From Sparassis latifolia (Eukaryota; Basidiomycota; Agaricomycetes; Polyporales; Sparassidaceae): a stretch of DNA of 64,000 nucleotides. Where the stretch lies: assembly GCA_018466975.1 (NCBI GenBank), contig CM031561.1, positions 434,001-498,000 on the forward strand, written 5' to 3'. The notes under the pieces were generated by a model. The model saw nothing but the letters and a program-made list of their open reading frames with translations, was not told where the DNA came from and did not search any database. The translations under genes were made by a program, and so were the position numbers. Shown here in pieces: positions 36,981 through 51,713 of the stretch (position 1 is its first letter; the number at the start of each line of letters is the position of its first letter).

Positions 36981-37338
36981 CAGGACCCTGGATAATCCCC
37001 ACAAAGGTCGTCGCCAAATCCGGACAGATTTTTGCGAAAATCGACCTCACGCCGTCGTCATATCCGGACAAATGGACCCCCTAAGGACCATGTAGCCGTC
37101 GTACTATCCGGACATGGAACTGTTCTGGGGCAAAAATCGCCAGAAAATCGCCGGAAAAAGCCGAAAAAGGTCAAAAATAGCCACAAATTGCCTAAAATGG
37201 AAATCCCCAGAGCGAGGATGTCGCTATTTCCGGACAAAAAACTCCCTAAACCGGCCAAAAATGGGCCGGACAGATTTTTGTAAATTGGGGGGGGGGGGGT
37301 TTTGGCAACGACCTTTGGGGGGATTATCCAGGGTCCTG
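36981..37338. mobile_element. 358-bp non-autonomous TIR element (MITE)
   Basis: The ends are inverted repeats of about 39 bp with three mismatches (36981-37019 against 37300-37338), both beginning CAGGACCCTGGATAATCCCC. Flanking CAGGAC on both sides (36975-36980 and 37339-37344) could be a 6-bp target duplication but also equals the element's own end. The interior has five copies of CCGGACA (37020, 37064, 37108, 37230, 37266), a likely subterminal transposase-binding repeat, and a G run at 37287-37299. No ORF of note. Superfamily not assigned. Confidence 0.8.
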
Positions 37339-37494
37339 CAGGACCCCGGCATATGCTGCAACATGTCTGATGCGGATGCGGGTAGAAGTGACCCCCAAAT
37401 TCGGCCGAAGTCTGAGACTAAGTGCAGGTAGAACAGGCAAAATCCTGGCACTCCACCTGATCCACTGTGCAGACATAGTTGTACTGTCGCCAGC

Positions 37495-37787
37495 ATGTCT
37501 GATCTGGTAGTGCGGACATTTTTGGATGACCGGGGACACCCTCTCCAAGTAAGTGAATACCACATCTTGTATGGTGCAACCTACATTTCTGCGTATCACC
37601 GCACCCACATTGTCTTCTCCTTATCCTCGTGCTCAAACACGATCTCATGCAACAAACTTGAAACATCGGATGGCCATTCACTTCAAGTTGTCACACTCTG
37701 TGCATTTTCTGCTATGCTCATAAAAAAACTGCAGAGCCGGCTCGAAAACATTGCTAGTGCCATTGGTGATCTATCAAAGCTATTGTG
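37495..37787 (+). pseudogene. 5' part of a small ORF split by the chromovirus
   Basis: An ATG-initiated frame runs 97 codons and is cut by the LTR of the element at 37788. After one TSD copy it continues in the same frame at 45767-45875, giving about 133 codons with an acidic C-terminus. I do not recognise the protein; it may belong to an older transposon. Confidence 0.5.
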
Positions 37788-38428
37788 TGTTACAACGCTC
37801 CTCACTTGTGGCGCGTCTTTTCTTTTTCTTTCCCTTGTTCCCTTTACGTTACCAGACCACGTGATCCAACACGTGACTCATCGGAGCGCAACCTCCGATT
37901 CTTTATTCAGATGTCCAGAACCCCTAGTCTAGGGTTACACCGGATCCAACTCCGGACCTTCTTCTTATCGCACATGCAAGACATGCATGTATGCCTCATC
38001 TTTACCTCGTTCTGATACACGACTCGTTATCCCCATTAGTACTGATTGTCTCTCACGACCTTACTCAGCTTTCTCATACATATTACTTCCTCGCTGTTAC
38101 CCTGCTCAGATATCGTTTCACCTTATCTAGCCAATGAACGATCCTGCATTACTGCGTAGTACTGTGGATACCTTTTGTATAAGTAGACGACCTTGTCGAG
38201 CTGGATCCCCATCTCGACCTGGTTACCATTAAACCAGCTTTTCACTTGCCTTTGACTGAGATCGACCATTGGTAGCAGACAGCTACTGCGAGTCATAAGA
38301 ACGAACTCTGATCGACCTTCAGTGTGAGGACATCGCCAGAAGTGTCTCTTGAACGGACTTGTGTCTTAGACTAAGACCTTGTCTCGTGACGACTCGACTT
38401 GACGCTTGTGTTTCGCTGCCGCATAACA
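37788..38428 (+). repeat. 5' LTR of chromovirus copy 1
   Basis: 641 bp, starts TGTTAC and ends ATAACA (the last is GTAACA in the other LTRs). It differs from the 3' LTR at more than ten sites, mostly transitions. It contains CACGTG motifs and a pyrimidine-rich CTTTT tract. Confidence 0.95.
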
Positions 38429-38770
38429 TTAGGTCAAGATCTTATTACTCTCTGTGACTTCCTAAAGTCTAACAACGAACTACTGATCGGACCGAACCTT
38501 GAAGACTAAACGATACACCCGATTCGATTGCTAAAGTGCCGTTTGAGATTACTCTGTAATCAAGGCAGCTGAAGGGATAGACTGATCACTCATCTTCGGA
38601 GAGGGGTCTGTCCGAGAGACCAATAGGCCGAGGAGGCTGAGGTAATCACTCGAGCAATCAGCAAATAGGTGTATCAGTTTGAAGGCAGAAGACACTCTAC
38701 GGGCTTGTTAGCCAACAACGAATGAACCCACTTAGTTAAGGATGGTGTGCAGTCTACGTGTAGATGTAGG
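38429..38770 (+). other. 5' untranslated leader of chromovirus copy 1
   Basis: 342 bp between the LTR and the open part of gag. The primer-binding site should begin just after 38428 (TTAGGTCAAG...), but I could not match it to a tRNA. Otherwise nothing seen. Confidence 0.5.
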
Positions 38771-43940
<5,170 letters not shown>

Positions 43941-43992
43941 TCGATGCATATAAAAGGACCAGGGGAATCCAGTAGAGGAGAAGAAACCCGGA

Positions 43993-44118
43993 ATGACTAC
44001 CACGATGGTTTTCCTCATCATCTTCCTAATCGTCCTCCACTGTACAACCCTCACTTTTCTTTGGATCATCCACCGAATCCTTATCAGACGACTTGTCGAA
44101 CACACACTCTTCACATGA
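43993..44118 (+). CDS. post-pol 41-aa single-TM ORF (copy 1)
   Basis: An ATG-started frame of 41 codons made almost wholly of a hydrophobic helix (MVFLIIFLIVLHCTTLTFLW) followed by a basic segment (RILIRRL). The same ORF is intact at 57816-57941 in copy 2. Function unknown; see findings. Confidence 0.5.
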   Translation: MTTTMVFLIIFLIVLHCTTLTFLWIIHRILIRRLVEHTLFT

Positions 44119-44155
44119 GACAGCCCGCACGCTAACGGCTGGGGTGATCAGAACG

Positions 44156-45072
44156 ATGCCTGGAACTGATCAGGCAGCTCTTATCTCTGTGGGAATACTC
44201 TTTATTGTCCAATGGATTTCCATCTATTTGATTATTACCCGGATCCACGACATTCTATTTCACATCACAGATAACTGTGATCCTTTAACGACCGAAAGGT
44301 ATAAAGGAGGAGAAAACGACATATCATCAATGCCCACTTCCGCTATAGACGACCTTGTTCACAATATACTCGCTGAAGTCGCCTCCACAATTATGAGCAT
44401 ACCCGCATCGCCTACGCTTGTCAATGGAGTACCCTCTCGAGCACAGACACCCTTTATCTGCACCGCATCGCCCTCACCTTCTATCGAACTCAGTCACACC
44501 TCGGACGAACAAGAATTTGCCACACATCTGGTCTCGCTATCCGTGTTCCTGTCGACTTCACAGATATCCTTGTCGCTTTACGAAATCGCCCGCAAGATCG
44601 ACAAGCAGTGGTTTCCATGCAACGAGCATTAGAAATGGTCGAGTGGATGCAGACGGCCAGACAAGAGCTCATCGCAGCAGAAGAAAGGACGAGTAGAGCC
44701 CGAACCAGAGTCGACCAAGTCTGATCGCTGATGCGCAGTGCGGTCACTCGACAGTACAGGAGATTTGGAAGGAGCATGGGGACGAAGACATCGGACACAT
44801 CCTTGGATACACCACTAATGGAATACCCGCATCCACTCCTCGCTCATCGCCAGAACCACCTCGCTCGACCGCCTCCTCGCTCGCGACGCACTCCAGTGGA
44901 TGATCTCCGTTATCCCAACCATCTTTCTCGACCGCATCCACTTCTTCACATCGCAGTCATCCCTACAGGAATGGACGTATCCCCGAACAAGGATCACGAA
45001 TCAGCCGGAGGACATGCTACAGATGTGGAGGAGATCATTATGTCCGCGACTGCCCCCGACGACGATGAAGAT
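44156..45072 (+). pseudogene. post-pol reading frame ORF3 with TM segment and zinc knuckle (copy 1)
   Basis: Starts at ATG 44156 (MPGTDQAA), with a hydrophobic helix ALISVGILFIVQWISIYLII at about residues 7-26, then a Ser/Pro linker and a helical segment rich in Glu, Arg and Ala. A frameshift near 44535 breaks the frame compared with copy 2. Further shifts lead to a segment containing IWKEHGDEDIGHILGY and a C-terminal knuckle CYRCGGDHYVRDC (45015-45053, pattern C-x2-C-x3-H-x4-C) followed by PRRR and stop. Whether these parts form one ancestral protein is inferred from their order and conservation in both copies. Confidence 0.55.
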
Positions 45073-45115
45073 CACAATATTTCTTGTGGGACAAGAAACG
45101 TTAGATGGGAGCTGA

Positions 45116-45761
45116 TGTTACAACGCTCCTCACTTGTGGCACGCTCTTTCTTTTTCTTTTTCTTTTCTTGTTCCCTTTACGTTACCAGACCATGTGATCC
45201 AACACGTGACTCATCGGAGTGCAACCTCCGATTCTTTATTCAGATGTCCAGGACCCCTAGTCTAGGGTTACACCGGATCCAACTCCGGACCTTCTCCTTA
45301 TCGCACATGCAAGACATGCATGTATGCCTCATCTTTACCTCGTTCTGATACACGACTCGTTATCCCCATTAGTACTGATTGTCTCTCACGACCTTACTCA
45401 GCTTTCTCATACATATTACTTCCTCACTGTTACCCTGCTCAGATATCGTTTCACCTTATCTAGCCAATGAACGATCCCGCATTACTGCATAGTACTGCGG
45501 ATACCTTTTGTATAAGTAGACGACCTTGTCGAGCTGGATCCCCATCTCGACCTGGTTACCATTAAACCAGCTTTTCACTTGCCTTTGACTGAGATCGACT
45601 GTTGGTAGCAGACAGCTACTGCGAGTCATAAGAACGAACTCTGATCGACCTTCAGTGCGAGGACATCGCCAGAAGTGTCTCTTGAATGGACTTGTGTCTT
45701 AGACTAAGACCTTGTCTCGTGACGACTCGACTTGACGCTCGTGTTTCGCTGCCGCGTAACA
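45116..45761 (+). repeat. 3' LTR of chromovirus copy 1
   Basis: 646 bp, TGTTAC...GTAACA. A purine-rich stretch AGATGGGAGCTGA just before it is the likely polypurine tract. At the sites where it differs from its own 5' LTR it agrees with the LTR of copy 2. Confidence 0.95.
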
Positions 45762-45766
45762 TTGTG

Positions 45767-45875
45767 GGGCAAGGAGTTGAACCCCGCAACGGTTGATTCA
45801 GAAGTGGAGAGTGAAGAGGAAGATGGGAATGATGATGTACATGAGACGGAAGCTGCTCATGAAGAGTCAGGATAG
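45767..45875 (+). pseudogene. 3' part of the ORF split by the chromovirus
   Basis: Continues the frame from 37787 after one TTGTG copy, encodes an acidic tail (ESEEEDGND) and stops TAG at 45873. See the feature at 37495. Confidence 0.5.
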
Positions 45876-46256
45876 TGTCAATAGGTTCAGCAACAATGTG
45901 TAGCATGTTCTGCGTGTCCTGGGTGATTTTTGCACTTTTTTTGTAAAATTTGGCTATTTTTAGAGGTTACATCGGCCATGTGGGTATAAATGGACCAAAT
46001 TTGGCTAACCCGATGTCGACTCGGGGTACGCACGGGCCTTGGCCGGAGGAGCTTTTGACTCATGGTCAAGTGAGTGGTACTTCGCTGTGGTTCACCGGGC
46101 ATGGCAAAAGGGAAAGTATGCCAGGCTATCACAGTTGTTCATTGATATCAAATTTATGATAGTGGGTTAGGGACGCCTGAGCTATACGTGTGTTTCGTTG
46201 TCTGAAGTCGGGATGGTAGTCTGCACAATACAGATGGGGGAGTGTAGAGGGGGATG
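45876..46256. other. no recognisable feature
   Basis: 381 bp of AT-rich sequence; neither coding signal nor repeat found. Confidence 0.4.
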
Positions 46257-46585
46257 TCTAGCAACCGTGTGCAAGGGCTTGCTTTCTGTCTTCTGATACG
46301 ATGCCTACAACCAGTGCAGGGCTTAACAGGTTTTCTTATATGAGGCCTACAACCGGTGCAGGGCTTTCCGAGTCTTCGTTGTCTTCTTAATCTGTGTGCC
46401 TACAACCGTGTGCAGGGCTTACCAAGTCTTCTGTGATCCTATCCAGTGCCTACAACCGTGTGCAGGGCTTTACCGAGTGCGTGTGTCCTAATACGATGTG
46501 CCTGGCTGATAACTTTCCTACGTGTTGTCTGAGAACTTTCTGAGAATGGTTTGAGTATCTAGCAACCGTGTGCTAGACTACCCAA
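46257..46585. repeat. imperfect tandem repeat, CCTACAACCGTGTGCAGGGCTT core
   Basis: Four clear copies of a 22-bp core (GCCTACAACC.GTGCAGGGCTT; starts near 46303, 46346, 46401 and 46452), spaced about 43-55 bp, with two diverged copies (TCTAGCAACCGTGTGC) flanking near 46257 and 46558. Confidence 0.75.
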
Positions 46586-47257
46586 AAGAAACAATACGAG
46601 AGTGCAGTAGTTGTGTTCGTAACAACTCACTGCCTGCGCTGAACTAACTTCATCGGGATCCTTTTGATTACGAGTAACAATGTTACTGGGAGGAGTGGAA
46701 CAAACTCCTATTCTTTTAGTTTATCACTTGTAGGGTAAGCTACAAGCGGAGGGAGAACTCTTCACTTATAGGGTGGGGAGAGAAGACTGAGGGTCGGGGC
46801 ACCTTGGGGGTCCTTCTATACCCCTCGGGTGTCACCCATTGTGACCGTTACATAGTAGTGTTACATGGCAGATTGGCCAATAGCAAAATAAGAGCATCAC
46901 GTGATCAAAGGGGAAAGTAGGAAGGAAAAATGTCTTAGGACCTTCATGTCCAATCACATAAAGTGAGCAGGGAGAAATAGGGAAGACAAAACTCTTGGGA
47001 CCTCCGTGTCCAATAGCATAAAGTGAGCAGGGAGAAGTAGGGAGAAAGCACTTTCCGAGTTTTTACTGTCCAATAGCATAATGTAAGCATCAGGTGACAT
47101 GCTCGGCCAAACATTCTCGGGTTCCGTCTTAGTCACGTGACTTCCTCGTCGAGCGCTTCACCGGTGGTTACGTGTTCACAAGCTAAACACTTTTGGTGCA
47201 TGACATCTGGGTGGCACAAAAAAATGCAACTGACCCCAGTTGCCCTCCTCGGACCAT
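46586..47257. repeat. non-coding spacer with about 62-bp imperfect repeats
   Basis: From about 46915 to 47090 a unit containing TGTCCAATAGCATAAAGTGAGCAGGGAGAA recurs three times (about 46950, 47010 and 47068). The segment may include the LTR of the adjacent minus-strand Gypsy element, but no partner LTR was found on its other side. CACGTG occurs near 46898 and 47135. Confidence 0.5.
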
Positions 47258-50200
47258 TCAGGTTCTTGATGAAGCATCAGAATCTTCTACACTGATGCTT
47301 GAATGGTCAGAGTGGTCATCTGAACTGCTGCTTCCATCATTTTCATAATTTTCCATTTCTTCGGCTAATTCGATAAGGCATGGGTCATCACAATGCACAT
47401 ACAGCAGCAGGTGAAATGCAGCAATGCTTTGTTTCCAAGGTGTTCCATCGAGATCCTTTAGAACATATGCTCCATTCGTCGTCCAGCATACCACCTCGTA
47501 GGGGCCCAAATATCGGTCTTGGTGTTTGCGATCCATCTCCTTTTCAACTGTGTTGTTGTGTACGAGAACCAACTCTCCCTTCATGTATATGTCCTTGGTA
47601 AGGCGGCACTTGAAATGTGTCTCGAATGCTTCTTTGGATTGGAGGCGATGATAACGTAGTGTGTCCGCGGCATGGGCTAAGTCTTCAGGTCTCTTCTGTA
47701 GTTGGCGAATGCGCATTGCAAGCAGGTCACTGGTTGTCATTCCTGAATGATATCCTTCCATCATGAACGTTGCTTTGGTAAGGTCAAAAGGAAGCATGAG
47801 GTGGACTCCATACAGCAAATAATACAGGGAGAAACCAGTTGAGCGGATGACGGTGATGCGGTCTGTGAAGAATGCATGATGTACAAGATCGGGCCAATGG
47901 TTGACTTGTCCGTTACACATCTTGATAATTGATTCGCATATCGTGAAGTGTCCACGTTTGACTACTCCGTTTGCCTTTGAATTGTAGGCTGATATTCGCA
48001 CTTGAGGAATTCCATAGCGGCGCATTAACTCCGAGAACGCTCCTTTGACTTTATTCTCATTGTCGGTTGTTACTTGTCCAACTGCTCAGTATCGGCAAAA
48101 TACTTCTTCCCAAATGAATCGTGCCACAGCTTTAGCATTGGCTTTGCATAGCGCTCGTCCTTCAGCTGCTTGAGAAAGATCATCTCGTGCTGCAATGATA
48201 GCGATGCCCTTTGGCAGTTGGCATGAACATAACGTCCACATAAACCTTGGTGAATATTGTGGATGGGGCTGATATCAGGATGGGCACTTCCACTTTGTGT
48301 ACACTTCGGATTTGACACTGGTAACATGATCGGACATGCTGCTGCACATCGTTCCACATTCCTGGCCAGTAGAAATGCTCTTTCAGGGTTTGCCTAACAG
48401 CATATTCTCCTCGGTGTCCAAGTCCTTCGTGTGCTTGAAACAAAATAGATTGTCAGGATTTTGTGGAGAGGATGACTTGTAATGGGGGTTTTTGTCCATT
48501 CCTTCGATATAGTTTTCCATTGCGCATAAGAAACCGTAAAGCTTTCTGGATAAATTGTCGCTTTTCTTGAGTGTTCAGGAAGGATGGTGTTTCAAGGGTC
48601 TGCAGAAAATGCTTGTAATCACTGAGGGCCTCGTCTTGATCACTTCGAGTAACAGTGTATCCCTTGACTGCATCTCTGTGGGTTCCTTTCATGTATCCAA
48701 CCAGCGCTGATCCATAGCTTCAACTTCGGGCTCTGATTTCCATGTATAATGCGATGTCGTCCAACCAGGAATCATCATGTTCACTTGCTTCTTCGTCAGA
48801 TGCCAATTCTCATCGTGATAGAGCATCAGGTCCTTTGTGTTTGTCGGCGGGCACATGGATGAGTGTAAAGTGAAACAACAGGACTCCTTGTATCCATCAA
48901 TTGATAGTTGCATTGGGTTGCAAGTCCGGTTCGTTCAGCATTCCCTTGATGTATTTTGCGTCCACTTCCACTTGCAAGTTCCGTACTCCAATCAAGTATA
49001 ACTGATAGGCACACAGCACTCAGTACAGTCCATAAAGCTCCAATTTCGGTTGTGAATATCTTGACTCTCATTCATTTATGGGGATCGATCCATAGTGCGC
49101 CGGACGCTTTCAGCCTTCATCATTATATTGTCCCAATATAAATCCAACCGCGTACTTGCTTGAGTCCACAGATAGTACCACAGGATTGTCCACCTGATAG
49201 TTAACTGGGTGAAGTGCCGGTGCAGAAGTGATAGCAGTTTTAAGCTCATCAAATGCATCTTGTCGCCGGTCAGTCCATTCGAAGTTGACAGTTTGACGAG
49301 TCAATTTGGTGAGTGGTTGGGCGATTAACAAGTACTGATGAATCCAAATGCGTACAGTTCCACATAGTTCTAGAAATGCGCGCACATTGCGTACTGTCTT
49401 CAAAACTGGCCATTTAAGGATTTTCTCTATTTTCTGGTCATCAGGCAGGCATCCTTCCAGGGTGCATGTTTGTCCAACAATAAGAACTCGCTGGCAGGCC
49501 AATTGGAACTTCTTTCCTGAGAACGTGGCTCCATCATGTTCAATTTGATGCAAAATTCGGTGCACATCCAATGCATGTTCCCATATAAAACGTCTGATTC
49601 CGGGATTTTCCATTAATACTTCTGGCTCCCCATCTGCGTCAGGGTACTCGGTGTCAGTTCCTTTGATCAGCAGGTCATCAATAAAGATATCTGCTTTGGT
49701 CGGGATTTCATCTTGCAATATGAAGGTCATGCAATTTTGAAATTCGGCAGGTGAGTTCGTGAAGCCGGTGGGAAGTGATGTGATTCGTAGCAGTCCCAAA
49801 GGAGTATGGAATGATGTCAGGTCTCGGCTGCTCGTGTCCACTTTGCATGCATCAAATCCCCAATGAAGGTCTCCGATGGTGTAAACTTTTCTTCCTGCGA
49901 ATGGTTCCACGAAGTCATCCAGTGAGGGCGGGAGTCCTGCATCTCGGATGGTGACTTTGTTTAACGGCTGTAGGTCGTGGACAATCCATAGTTTTCCAGT
50001 TTTCTTCATCAAGCAAAACCATCATGAGCGATACAAGGACTGGCTGGCTTCATATACTCTGGCAGCCATCTTTTCTTTAAGAAGCTTGATAACTTTCTCC
50101 TTGATTCCAGGGGGGATAGGAATATTCGAAAATTCCCAAAGTTTGTGCAACACTATTGGAATGATGTAGGGAGAGAAATAATCCTCCCTAAACATTCCTC

Positions 50201-51008
50201 GATCTGTGTCTTCAAAAGCCAAAGCTGCTTCGTTGAGTCGCAGGATATGCTTGAATAGCTTTTCTTCTTCCGGGCGTAGAAATCCATCTGGTTTTATGTT
50301 CATCTCCTCCATTTGTTCCTGTGTGAGTTGCATTCCAGGTGTAAAGTCTGGCAGGTGCGGTGTAAGCAGCGGGAGTGATGCAAGCGGGTCTTCAGGGAAG
50401 GCACAATGCACACGGGCACCTTCTGGAAATACACCGGGGACTGGCTTGACTTTTCGGTCCACGCATTTGTAGGCTCCATATACTTCTTTCTCTATTCCCG
50501 CGAACAAGTAATCTTCATCATCTTCAGGTTCCATGGAATAGTACAGTGGCTCTGGTACTGGGTTTTCTTCTTCTGCTTCTTCTTCCACGATATGTAGATA
50601 GTACACTGGTGAGGGCGCAGCGTCTTTCATAATTTTCTGTATCTTTTTCTGCATGTTTTTCTGTTTGTCTTTTTCTGCTATTTTTATCTGTTCATTTCGA
50701 TTTTTCCTCATCACATCCGTAAGACTCCGTGAAAAGCATAACTCGATTCCATGATCTCCAGGTGTCAGCGTGCAGAGATAATGTCCAAGCACAAAAACAC
50801 GGTACAAGTTCACACACAGCGTCCACATACGTAAGTCCAAGTAACAACACATAGTCCAAAACATCGGAAATAGTCCATGCCATACACGTTGTGACACACG
50901 AGTGAGCGGCGACTCGTTTGTGGTCTCCAAGCCAAAGTCCTCATCAGATAACATACAGGGAACATCAATCGCAACAAAGTCCTTGAACAGCGTACCAGTC
51001 ATAAACAC
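47258..51008 (-). mobile_element. degenerate Ty3/Gypsy pol, different family from the chromovirus
   Basis: On the minus strand: acidic linker/protease-side segment (51008-50022), RT (50012 to about 49110; LWIVHDLQPLNKVTIRDAG, and FIDDLLIKG as the YxDD variant), RNase H (VVLSVDSSKYAVGFILGQY), integrase zinc-binding domain (HEGLGHRGEYAVRQ, CYQCQ) near 48440-48250, and integrase C-terminus (ISAYNSKANGVVKRGHF) to 47258. Several stops and shifts separate them. No gag, clear LTRs or target duplication were identified, so the true ends are unknown. An older, truncated insertion. Confidence 0.85.
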
Positions 51009-51713
51009 ACGAACATTCAGTCAGTTGAGTCCGAGCTTGAGAATACTACAAGTGCGGTGGCGAGACGGAGAAGAGAAAAAGTGGCAGTCCATTCTTGAAT
51101 CTCTGCACTCTGCAGCGTTGAGGGAAAGTTTCTGCATGCAGGTGTCCTTGTACTAAAAATATAATACCTTACAGTAATCACTGTCAAGCTCAATACAATG
51201 TGACCAGTGCAGCCCACACCGGGTTGCATTATAATCTCCCGCTAATTCTCTGCGGACATTATGATGTGTGCCAAAAAAACATGTGGGTACTTTACCCTCC
51301 GGAATAAAATGCAAAATCCCTATTTGGGATGCTTAAAACATACGAAAAATACCAAAAAAGAAAAAACATACCGGAATTTGCCATGCTGGCAAAACATACG
51401 GAATATACCAAAAAAGAAAAAACATACCGGAATTTGCTATGCTGGCAAAACATACAAAAAATACCTGGCAGCTGGCAGCTCAAATACGGGGCAGGGAAAT
51501 CCACACTCTGCATCCCTTCTGCGAGGGAGGACAAGTCGTATGGCATTGAAGATGACAGGTAGATAAATAATACATGGGAGAAAAACAGCGCAGGAGAGAG
51601 GGGATGAACAAAAGGTGCAGGACAGAAACTGAGCAAATATGAGATGCATACGTGCCATCGAAAATCCGTGTGAGGACAGGAGAATTGAACGCAGCAGAAG
51701 TGAGATGTCGGGG
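51009..51713. repeat. spacer with about 61-bp duplication containing a palindrome
   Basis: A segment with ACATACCGGAATTTGC and the short palindrome TTGCCATGCTGGCAA occurs twice in tandem at about 51365-51455, each followed by CATAC and an A-rich tract. The rest shows nothing coding; it may hold the left end of the KDZ transposon. Confidence 0.6.

Noticed and set aside
37287..37299. G run as a G-quadruplex or telomere-like signal
   Set aside because: A single homopolymer of 13 G inside the MITE; probably slippage, with no TTAGGG-type repeats nearby.
46257..46585. CRISPR-like spaced repeats
   Set aside because: Eukaryotic context, uneven spacing and diverged units; a minisatellite.
51261..51566. 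Lys/Thr-rich 101-codon plus-strand frame
   Set aside because: Low-complexity product of the A-rich tandem repeat.
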